A stretch of DNA of 7,310 nt, taken from an uncultured Lachnospiraceae bacterium. Lineage in GTDB: Bacteria > Bacillota > Clostridia > Lachnospirales > Lachnospiraceae. The position numbers and the translations under genes were made by a program. Below, piece after piece: positions 1 to 6,887 of the stretch (position 1 is its first letter; each line of letters starts with the position of its first letter). Below the pieces are notes generated by a model. It was not told the DNA's origin. It saw nothing but the letters and a program-made list of their open reading frames with translations, and made no database searches. The stretch is taken from assembly GCA_937916415.1 (NCBI GenBank), contig CALGGH010000062.1, positions 1-7,310 on the forward strand. The letters run 5' to 3'.

Positions 1-152
1 TCTTTTGAGTTGATCAAGGGGACGGTTCTTTTGATCAACTTTTGATTCACTAAGGTTGACCAACTCTTGATTCACAAAAGTTGATCAAAAGAACCGTCCC
101 CTTGATCACAAAAGTTGATCAAAAGAACCGTCCCCTTGATCAACTCAAAAGA
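1..152. repeat. Perfect 44-bp inverted repeat (arms 1-44 and 109-152)
   Basis: The reverse complement of 1-44 is identical to 109-152, giving a 44-bp perfect stem with a 64-nt loop. The left arm begins at the first base of the window, so the true stem may be longer. The inner part of the same left arm (11-44) also pairs perfectly with 75-108, a 34-bp stem with a 30-nt loop, so two mutually exclusive hairpins or cruciforms are possible. No T-tract follows either right arm, so this is not a standard intrinsic terminator. Confidence 0.9.
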
Positions 153-168
153 ACCGTCCCCTTGATCA
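1..168. repeat. Cluster of four GAACCGTCCCC-core palindromic repeats (REP-like)
   Basis: Four copies of the 11-bp core GAACCGTCCCC are packed here: one on the minus strand (18-28) and three on the plus strand (91-101, 125-135, 151-161). The cores are bordered by the palindrome-containing heptamer TTGATCA, at 81-87 and 102-108, 115-121 and 136-142, and 162-168. The third plus copy lacks the left TTGATCA and has CAACTCAAAA instead. Positions 73-108 repeat exactly at 107-142 (period 34). A shorter TTGATTCAC occurs at 42-50 and 67-75. No coding frame fits. Similar GGGACGGTTC-type elements are, from memory, dispersed in many Firmicutes genomes, sometimes discussed with REP-associated transposases, but none is encoded in this window. 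The repeat may continue past the left edge. Confidence 0.9.
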
Positions 169-334
169 GCCTGCGACCTTCATGATTGAACCATAATCTT
201 ATAATATCACATATTTGCTGTTAATTAACGAGAAAAAAGAGTATAATAAACTTTGCGTGCGACCCTGATATTTTGGTCATGACATGCGAATCGAAATATA
301 TATACGTATCTTAGTTTAAGAAGGAGTGATTCAA
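169..334 (+). promoter_or_regulatory. AT-rich leader with weak candidate promoters for the protease gene
   Basis: This non-coding stretch separates the repeats from the first gene. The best-spaced sigma-A-like pair is TTGGTC (273-278) and TATATA (297-302) with an 18-nt spacer, which would place transcription start near 309 and leave a short leader. Two perfect TATAAT boxes (200-205 and 242-247) lack a convincing -35 at 16-18 nt; TTGCTG at 215-220 lies 21 nt upstream of the second. An 8-bp palindrome GTCATGAC (276-283) overlaps the first candidate -35 and could be an operator, but a palindrome this short is expected by chance. No riboswitch fold was recognised. The assignment is weak and based on motif reading alone. 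Confidence 0.3.
321..326 (+). promoter_or_regulatory. Ribosome binding site that fixes the start at 335
   Basis: AAGGAG lies 8 nt upstream of the ATG at 335. The in-frame GTG at 326 overlaps this Shine-Dalgarno sequence and has no site of its own at a usable distance, so the ATG at 335 is preferred. The resulting N-terminus (MKRQIALVLCAAL) is also a better signal peptide start. Confidence 0.85.
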
Positions 335-3300
335 ATGAAAAGACAGATTGCATTGGTTTTGTGCGCCGCACTTTTGGTGACCGGGCTTCCGGCTGCGCCG
401 CTGACGGCGATGGCGGCGGAGGAGACGGAAGTCATCTACGAAGCTGAGGTCAATTCCGAAACTGAAGAGATTTCTGACTCCGTGATCGTTTCAGAAGACG
501 AGATCCCCGAGTCCGGTCCCGACGGAATCGATTCCGACCGGTTCGGATTCTCGGCAAGTGACGACATGCAGGATGGCGGCGTGCAGGATGACGGCGTCAT
601 GACGGAGGAGACGGAAGATGCTTATGACGGATCGGAATGGTTGGTGCAGGAAGAAAACGCCAACCCCGAGACCATCAGCCGTGAGACAAAGGAAACGTAC
701 GTTGAGGACGGCACCTGGGCAGACAGGCTCGCATTCATGGAAAGGCTGCGTGCGGAGCAGCAGGAACTCAGTTCGCAGCTGATAACCGGGATTGCCGGCA
801 CTGACGCCGATGGTGATTCGGTCGATGCCGACAATGCTGCCGAGGCCGTGACGGGCATTTCCAAAATAACGCCGGCGGAGGGTGACGTAAATACCCTTTT
901 CGTCAGCATTGAATTTAAGGACTTTAAGTTCAGCGATGGGTATCGTGATAGCCTGGATAAGATTTTTAAGGATGATGACCAGAACAGCAGTAAGGATGAT
1001 TATTATCCCCTGGAAAGCATGACGGCATATTATCAGAGATCCTCAGACAACAAACTTCATCTCAGCGGTGAGATTTTTAATTTCAAGTCCGATCAGGACA
1101 GGTCTTTCTATGATGATGCCACGCTCAGCAACAAGCTGCTGAACAACGACGTTGCCGAATATCTCATTGACGAGATCCTCAAGGCAGACGAGACGGACGC
1201 CACTGACAATGAGAAGCTCAATGCATACATGAGCAAGTTTGACCTTGACAAGGACTACGTGGTGGATGGCGCGTATTTCCTCTATGCCGGCCCCCACACC
1301 GGATGGGGATCCCAATGGTGGTCATACAGATACAATCCAAACATTAAGATTGGAGATTATTCACTGACAAACATCGTAATGGTCGCCGCGGCGGGCAGTG
1401 TGGCTGAGGATGCTTACGATCCCCAAAAGGATGATAAGAACCAGACCAGATATCATTATCTCATTGAGCATTGGGGAGACTCCATGGCCAAAGATCCCCG
1501 TCAGTCCGTGGACACGTTCATACACGAGACCGGCCACATGCTTGGACTTGATGATTATTATGCATATGGTGCGGAGGAGGGCGCCGGTTCAGGATGCAGG
1601 GACATGATGAATGACGCCATCGGAGATCACAATGCCTACAGCAAGCTTCTGCTTGGGTGGAAGGATAAGAGCGCCATCGAGTGGATAACTGCCGGAACGA
1701 AGGTCACCCTGCCCGTTTATGGTACTTCTTCGGAAGCCGCATTCATAACCACTCCCGGGGAACATGATCTGCATAAGGATGACAATCCGCTTTATTCACA
1801 GTTCATAATGGTTCAGAACGTCAAGAACGTGGGGAATGACACGCATTACGTCGATGAAAACGGCACCAAAAAGCCTGACGTGAATGGTGAAGGATTCCGA
1901 ATCGTGCACGTCTACGGAAACCTTAATGAGAGTAAGACCGGATATGCCGGAAGCAATCCGGACAGTTCCATGATTCCGGTCTACAGGGGATATAACGTCG
2001 GATACGTATATAAAACAGACGGCGAAAGGGAAACTGAAGAGACAACGCCCGTAGACCCCAATTTAGTCGTCAGCGATCCTTCAGGAAAGAAGGACTATTA
2101 CGTTTTCGGCGCGGGAGATGAGCTGAAGGCGGAGCATACGTGGTTCTATTATGATCCCTCCAATGGCGGAACCTGTGCCAACAGCCTTAAGGATCACACC
2201 GGCATCAGCCTGACTGACTTTAACACCGAAGCGGGAACCTTTAAGGTCGGCTTTGATGATGGTGATTACAAACGCCCTGATTTTAGCACGGACATTGAAT
2301 ATGATCAGAACAAGACTAATGAGAAAAATGACGGATACTTTTATTTTACAGCTGCTTTCGATACGCCGGTCGTCATAAATGATAGCTTTGCAGCGGAAAT
2401 TTACGAGGTGGATTCTGAGGGATACGTCGGTAAAAAAGTGGCGGACGCTGACATATTTGAGATTATTGATGAGGCTGCCACCCCTGACGTGATGCTGGCC
2501 GGAGCAGGCAGTGATTCCGAAGCAAATGCTGATGAGACCGTCAAGTATGGCACCAAGGTCAACATTGGAGTAAACCAGCAAACGCTTTATGGCAAAAAAT
2601 ATTGCCTCAAGGTGCCTAAGGGCATGGTTTCAACGGAAAAGGGATCCATCAATAATGATCTTTATCCAACACTGACTGACAAAACTCAGGATTCGGATAA
2701 ATACGTGCCTTCTCCGATTTTCGGGGCTGAGGGCAAAATTTATGCTGAACCGCTGAAGGTTACCCTTACGCTGCCCGTCGAGAATCCTAACTACAAGATC
2801 TATTACACGTTGGACGGCACTGCTCCCGACCCGGGTAATGCAGATACTACCAAGGAATACGTGAGTGCGATCGACGTCAATGAAAGCAAGATCATAACCG
2901 CGATGGCCTATGACGTGACTGAAGGCGAGGGCAGGAAATATCCCAGCGAGGTTGTTAGCGAAGAGTATTTCATCGAGTCATATGCTCCCGCGTACGAAGA
3001 ACTGACCATAGCGGTTGGGGAAGCCACCTATGTTGCCGGCACTCGGAATCCCGACAATCTGCCCCTCACGTATACGTCAAGCGATCCCGAGATCGTCACG
3101 GTGATCAACGAGAACAGCGGTGAGATCTGCGGCATGAGAATAGGCGATGCCGTGATAACCATCACCACGCCCGGCAAGGCCGAGAGCAATGTGACGGTGC
3201 ATGTCGTGGCCGAGAGTGACGGCCTGAGAGCCGTAAGGGATGCCAATCCCAACGGTGACGTCACGGAGATCATCGGCAGCATCGTCGATGATTTCGGAAG

Positions 3301-5056
3301 CGATACCATACTGACCGCGGCTGACATCAAAGAAAAGGTTACCGTGAAGAATGCTGACGGTTCGGAGACTACCAAGGTATGGGCATCCGTCATTCCGGAT
3401 CAGCAGTATACCGGTGCGGCACTTAAGCCTGAGGTAAGGGTGTACGACGGACTTACCCTGCTCAGTGCCGGCACGGATTATAAGGTGACCTATAAGAACA
3501 ACAAGAAGATCAACGATGCTGAAAGCGCAGCCAAGGCCGAGGCGACGATCACGATGTTGGGCAATTATAAATCCATTAAGCTTGATCCCGTCAAGTTTAC
3601 GATCAAGCCGTTTGAGCTTGATTATAATACGATGGAGATCATGCCCGTGACCGTAAAGGCAAATGCCAAAAATTCCAAGCCGAAGCCCGTCGTTTACGTC
3701 ACGGCAACCGGCAAAAAGATCACGCTGTCGGCCAAGCAGTTTGAGGTTACGTACTATGAGTCAAAGAATCCCATTGACAGCATAGAGGATCCGGGAGTGA
3801 CGAAGATTGCTTCGATCACGCCCAATAAGGACATGTATTATAAGGGTGTCATAACTGCCATAGGAGACCTGTATGAGGGCGCGGCATATTTTGAAGTGTT
3901 TGTGCAGGGCACCGCGGCGACGGAGGGCCTGAGAAACATTCTGGATGCCAGGATCAAGCTGAGCGGCACGTCGTTCACGTATTCCGGACTTGCGATCAAA
4001 CCGGAGGTTACCGTGACCAAATCGAAGAGCATGCTGGCTGAAGACGCGAAAAAGGGTCAAAACGTTTCGGCCGCTGCCGTGTGTGACGTTGATTACGAGG
4101 TTTCGTACAAAAACTTCGAAAATCCCGGCAAGGCCTGCGTTATCGTCAGCGGAAAGGGCAATTACTACGGCTCCAAGATCCTGTTCTATACCATAAAGAA
4201 CGGCAAGAGCATCAAGTCGGACGTCATCAGGCAGTATTCGGACGTAGTCGTTGATAACAAGATTCATGCGGCATACTCACAGGCAGGAGCGAAGCCTGAG
4301 ATAACCCTTAAGGACATGATGACGGGGCAAATGCTCACCGAAGGCACGGATTATAAGATCTCATACAAGAGCAACAAGAAAACCGGCAAGACCGGATACG
4401 CCGTCGTTACCGGCAAGGGCCTGTACAAGGGCACCAGAAAGATCGAGTTTGTCGTTGACAAATGCGAGCTGACGAATGATAGAGTGATTTCTTATGACAT
4501 ATTTGACTTCGTTAAAAAAGAAGGAGCAACCCCCGCTCCCGGCGTCCTGATAAGCGATAACGGCAAGAAGCTTACCGAGGGCAGGGATTATGAGGTAAAG
4601 GTTTCCGAAACGCCCAGGGCAGACACCGAGAATACGTATGAGGTGACCATAACGGGCATTGGCGATAATTATGCGGGCACCATAAGCAAATGGTATTCGG
4701 TAATTGACAAAGAACAGGACGTTGCCGAGCTGGCTACCGGCACTCCAAGCGGCACGTATTATTATTCAACGTCAAAAGTTGAGCTTACCGACGCGGACCT
4801 TTCGAAGGTGGTGCCAACCCTGACGCTTCGCAAAAAAACGGCAGATGGCAGCGAACCCACGGAAGACGGCTTCTTCGTGGATCATTACGAGAACAACGAC
4901 CAAGTCGGAACCGCAACGGCCGTCATCAGGGGATGCGGAAAATACGGCGGTCTGCATGAAGTTAAGTTCGAGATCCAGCCCAAGTCCGAAAAAGACGTGG
5001 TGGCTGATGCTGACCGTGAAGCAAACACCGTGAGCGATACCGACGTTCAGCCCTGA
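335..5056 (+). CDS. Secreted M6-family zinc metalloprotease with chitobiase-C-like, Big_2 and surface-repeat domains
   Basis: This gene encodes a 1573-residue exported peptidase that probably cleaves extracellular proteins. Residues 1-29 form a signal peptide (MKR, hydrophobic core, AMA/AA cleavage area) without a lipobox. Residues 30-160 are highly acidic and may be a propeptide. The M6-like region spans about 180-640: the zinc motif is HETGHMLGLDD at 397-407 (H397, E398, H401, probable third ligand D406), followed by DMMND at 423-427 and GDHNAYSKLLLGW from 430, typical of M6 (immune inhibitor A-like) peptidases. A chitobiase/hexosaminidase C-terminal-like domain covers about 803-880 (YYTLDGTAPDPG at 823-834), and a Big_2-like Ig domain about 890-960. 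Five or six degenerate repeats follow (about 1017-1550). I see no LPXTG, SLH or C-terminal membrane helix, so it is either released or held by its repeats. The substrate is unknown. All motifs look intact. Confidence 0.9.
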   Translation: MKRQIALVLCAALLVTGLPAAPLTAMAAEETEVIYEAEVNSETEEISDSVIVSEDEIPESGPDGIDSDRFGFSASDDMQDGGVQDDGVMTEETEDAYDGSEWLVQEENANPETISRETKETYVEDGTWADRLAFMERLRAEQQELSSQLITGIAGTDADGDSVDADNAAEAVTGISKITPAEGDVNTLFVSIEFKDFKFSDGYRDSLDKIFKDDDQNSSKDDYYPLESMTAYYQRSSDNKLHLSGEIFNFKSDQDRSFYDDATLSNKLLNNDVAEYLIDEILKADETDATDNEKLNAYMSKFDLDKDYVVDGAYFLYAGPHTGWGSQWWSYRYNPNIKIGDYSLTNIVMVAAAGSVAEDAYDPQKDDKNQTRYHYLIEHWGDSMAKDPRQSVDTFIHETGHMLGLDDYYAYGAEEGAGSGCRDMMNDAIGDHNAYSKLLLGWKDKSAIEWITAGTKVTLPVYGTSSEAAFITTPGEHDLHKDDNPLYSQFIMVQNVKNVGNDTHYVDENGTKKPDVNGEGFRIVHVYGNLNESKTGYAGSNPDSSMIPVYRGYNVGYVYKTDGERETEETTPVDPNLVVSDPSGKKDYYVFGAGDELKAEHTWFYYDPSNGGTCANSLKDHTGISLTDFNTEAGTFKVGFDDGDYKRPDFSTDIEYDQNKTNEKNDGYFYFTAAFDTPVVINDSFAAEIYEVDSEGYVGKKVADADIFEIIDEAATPDVMLAGAGSDSEANADETVKYGTKVNIGVNQQTLYGKKYCLKVPKGMVSTEKGSINNDLYPTLTDKTQDSDKYVPSPIFGAEGKIYAEPLKVTLTLPVENPNYKIYYTLDGTAPDPGNADTTKEYVSAIDVNESKIITAMAYDVTEGEGRKYPSEVVSEEYFIESYAPAYEELTIAVGEATYVAGTRNPDNLPLTYTSSDPEIVTVINENSGEICGMRIGDAVITITTPGKAESNVTVHVVAESDGLRAVRDANPNGDVTEIIGSIVDDFGSDTILTAADIKEKVTVKNADGSETTKVWASVIPDQQYTGAALKPEVRVYDGLTLLSAGTDYKVTYKNNKKINDAESAAKAEATITMLGNYKSIKLDPVKFTIKPFELDYNTMEIMPVTVKANAKNSKPKPVVYVTATGKKITLSAKQFEVTYYESKNPIDSIEDPGVTKIASITPNKDMYYKGVITAIGDLYEGAAYFEVFVQGTAATEGLRNILDARIKLSGTSFTYSGLAIKPEVTVTKSKSMLAEDAKKGQNVSAAAVCDVDYEVSYKNFENPGKACVIVSGKGNYYGSKILFYTIKNGKSIKSDVIRQYSDVVVDNKIHAAYSQAGAKPEITLKDMMTGQMLTEGTDYKISYKSNKKTGKTGYAVVTGKGLYKGTRKIEFVVDKCELTNDRVISYDIFDFVKKEGATPAPGVLISDNGKKLTEGRDYEVKVSETPRADTENTYEVTITGIGDNYAGTISKWYSVIDKEQDVAELATGTPSGTYYYSTSKVELTDADLSKVVPTLTLRKKTADGSEPTEDGFFVDHYENNDQVGTATAVIRGCGKYGGLHEVKFEIQPKSEKDVVADADREANTVSDTDVQP
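3385..4990 (+). repeat. Degenerate C-terminal beta-repeat array within the metalloprotease
   Basis: Five to six related modules of roughly 75-100 residues occupy protein residues about 1017-1550. Approximate nucleotide spans are 3385-3612, 3613-3911, 3949-4208, 4238-4470, 4486-4709 and 4777-4990. The consensus runs 'YxG..xKPEVxVxD...L..GTDYKVSYKNNKK.G.A.VTITGKGNYxGxxxxxFxI'. Modules 1, 3 and 4 are clearest, modules 2 and 5 are diverged, and module 6 is the least certain. Modules 1 and 4 still share a 15-nt identical stretch, GGCACGGATTATAAG, at 3470-3484 and 4343-4357, consistent with origin by duplication. Repeats like these are frequent in large surface and secreted proteins of Lachnospiraceae, where they probably act as stalks or adhesive modules; no specific ligand can be inferred. 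Confidence 0.75.
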
Positions 5057-5065
5057 TTGATGCCG

Positions 5066-5071
5066 AAAGGA
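5066..5071 (+). promoter_or_regulatory. Ribosome binding site of the GH13-like gene
   Basis: AAAGGA ends 4 nt before the ATG at 5076. The spacing is short but workable. It lies wholly in the 19-nt gap after the protease stop codon, which has no room for a promoter or a terminator hairpin, so this gene is probably read through from the protease gene or from a promoter inside it. Confidence 0.6.
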
Positions 5072-5075
5072 ACAC

Positions 5076-6887
5076 ATGACTTCAAGTCCTTACACTTTGC
5101 ACAAAACTAACGCGTATCCGCTGGGATCCTCCTATACCGAGAGGGGTGTCCGTTTTTCACTGGAATGCGGCTCGGGAGACTGCGGGGTACTGATGTATCC
5201 CGCGGGCAGCGGCGCACCGGTCAAGATACCTTTTCCATCCTGGTCCAGGGAAGGCAGGCTCATGTCCATGGAGGTCAGGTTTACGGGAGTTGATGCCGTT
5301 AACCGCTATCTCAAGGATCCCGACGGAAGGGGACTCAGATACCTTTTTTATGCCGGGGATGAGATATTCCCGGATCCGTACATGCAAGACTCTGCGGGCT
5401 TTGGCGGGTTTGGCAAGGTTACTTCGCCTTTTTCCAGGGTGAGCACGGATTCCTACGAGCATCGAGATCCGTTTGTACCCGAGCCTTATTCGCGGAGTCT
5501 CCTGTACATGCTGCACGTACGAGGATATACCGCGCATTCCTCATCGGGAGTGCGGGACAAGGGCACCTTCAGGGGACTGATCCGCAAGCTTCCGTATATC
5601 AGGACGCTGGGCGCAACAGGCCTGATCCTGATGCCCGTATATGAATTCAATGAGCTGATCTACGCCCCCGACATCCTGCGAGGCAAGGACGAAAAGCCCG
5701 CTATGGTCAATTTTTGGGGATATACGGACGGATATTATTACGTGCCCAAGCATTCATATTCGGCCAGCGGCAATCCCGTCAGGGAAATGCATGAGATGGT
5801 GGATGCCATTCATGAAGCAGGCATGGAAGTCATACTGCAGTTCATGTTCGCGGGCGGCATGACGGTCAGGGAGATAACCGACGTGCTGAGATTCTGGAGG
5901 GCGACCTACGACGTTGACGGATATCAGCTGATTGGCGGCGGGCTGCCTATAGACGAGATACTGCAGGATCCCATTCTCTATGGCTGCAAGATACTGTATG
6001 ACGAGAGCCTCTCCAGGACCGACGACCGGTACAATCCGGAACACGGATTCATGGACGTGGGCTTCATGACTGACATGCGGCAGTTCCTGAAGGGTGATCC
6101 CAATTCCGCCATGGGCGCGTCCTACAGGCTGAGGAACAGCGATCCCGTCACTCATCCGATCAGCTACGTGGCCAGGCAGGATACCATGCGCGCGATCGAC
6201 ATCGTGTCATACAACGAAAAGCATAACCTCGCTAACGGCGAAAACGGCCGTGACGGAGTGGACTACAACTACAGCTGGAACTGCGGTTACGAGGGCCCCA
6301 CGCGCAAAAAATCCATACTGGAGCTGCGAAAGAAGCAGTTAAGGAATGCCTTTGCGCTGACGATCCTCAGTCAGGGAACTCCCCTCATATACGGAGGAGA
6401 CGAATTCGGCAACACGCAGTACGGCAACAACAATCCATATAATCAGGACAATGCCACCGGGTACGTCAAATGGACCAGGAGCACCTTTGCAACCGAGCTT
6501 TTGAATTTCGTGAAGGACCTGATCAGGATCAGGCAGTCCCATCCGTCCATAGGCTGTGACCATGCCCTGACGGGCAGGGACTATCTGTCTTACGGATATC
6601 CCGACGTATCCATGCACGGCGAGGAGCTGTGGCGGGCTGACATCGGACCGACCTCACATTGCTTCGGCATACTGTATTATGACAAATATGCCGATGACAA
6701 GGACAACAGGCTGATCTACCTGATCTACAACATGCACTGGGAGGCGCAGTCCGTGGCCGTTCCCAGGCTTAAGGGCGGAGCCGGGTGGGAGCTGTCCCTG
6801 TCCAATGACGAAACCAACGCCTATGACGGGACCAATGCCATGAGCATCGCTCCCAGGTCCTTCTGCGTACTTGAAACTAATGCATGA
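5076..6887 (+). CDS. Catalytically degenerate GH13 debranching-enzyme-like protein (probable pseudoenzyme)
   Basis: This 603-residue protein has no signal peptide and is likely cytoplasmic. Its layout is that of glycogen-debranching/isoamylase-type GH13 enzymes: a CBM48-like N-terminal sandwich (about 10-110, beginning YPLGSSYTERGVRFSL), then a TIM barrel opening with LYMLHVRGYT at 143-152. Framework motifs are well kept: SYNEKHNLANGENGRDG (378-394), SWNCG (400-404), GTPLIYGGDEFG (434-445) and GNNNPYNQDN (450-459). The catalytic regions are not. Region I is EVILQFMFAGG (251-261), with Q255, A259 and G260 where Asp, Asn and His are expected. Region II is VDGYQLIGG (280-288), with Ile286 replacing the nucleophile Asp and Gln284 the invariant Arg. 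Region III is KILYDES (305-311), with Asp309 at the Glu position and E310 beside it. Region IV is YVARQD (364-369), with Gln368 for His but Asp369 kept. Hydrolase activity is therefore unlikely; carbohydrate binding or regulation is possible. The frame is open throughout, so it is not a decaying gene. Confidence 0.85.
   Translation: MTSSPYTLHKTNAYPLGSSYTERGVRFSLECGSGDCGVLMYPAGSGAPVKIPFPSWSREGRLMSMEVRFTGVDAVNRYLKDPDGRGLRYLFYAGDEIFPDPYMQDSAGFGGFGKVTSPFSRVSTDSYEHRDPFVPEPYSRSLLYMLHVRGYTAHSSSGVRDKGTFRGLIRKLPYIRTLGATGLILMPVYEFNELIYAPDILRGKDEKPAMVNFWGYTDGYYYVPKHSYSASGNPVREMHEMVDAIHEAGMEVILQFMFAGGMTVREITDVLRFWRATYDVDGYQLIGGGLPIDEILQDPILYGCKILYDESLSRTDDRYNPEHGFMDVGFMTDMRQFLKGDPNSAMGASYRLRNSDPVTHPISYVARQDTMRAIDIVSYNEKHNLANGENGRDGVDYNYSWNCGYEGPTRKKSILELRKKQLRNAFALTILSQGTPLIYGGDEFGNTQYGNNNPYNQDNATGYVKWTRSTFATELLNFVKDLIRIRQSHPSIGCDHALTGRDYLSYGYPDVSMHGEELWRADIGPTSHCFGILYYDKYADDKDNRLIYLIYNMHWEAQSVAVPRLKGGAGWELSLSNDETNAYDGTNAMSIAPRSFCVLETNA

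Noticed and set aside
1..152. Intrinsic terminator formed by the long inverted repeat
   Set aside because: No run of T follows either possible right arm; the downstream bases are GC-containing copies of the same repeat.
73..168. CRISPR array reading of the repeat cluster
   Set aside because: The units are palindrome-flanked, butt against or overlap each other (period 34 then 26) and include an inverted copy; there are no unique spacers of regular length.
326..334. GTG start at 326 for the protease gene
   Set aside because: It overlaps the AAGGAG ribosome binding site that serves the ATG at 335 and has no site of its own; starting at 335 also gives a cleaner signal peptide.
1398..1607. Plus-strand alternative frame of 69 codons inside the protease
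   Set aside because: It overlaps the catalytic M6 region in another frame and has no family features or ribosome site.
2081..2581. Minus-strand open frame of 166 codons
   Set aside because: It lies wholly inside the metalloprotease gene, shows no recognisable motif and no ribosome site, and follows from base composition opposite a real gene. The same applies to the other antisense frames within 622-4267 and 4772-6617.
6884..6887. ATGA overlap as the start of the third gene
   Set aside because: The frame from ATG at 6884 stops after two codons (ATG ACG TGA); the ATG at 6880 opens the long frame instead.
5076..6887. Annotation as an active glycogen debranching enzyme or pullulanase
   Set aside because: The overall similarity invites it, but the nucleophile Asp, the region II Arg, the region I D/N/H and the region IV His are all substituted.
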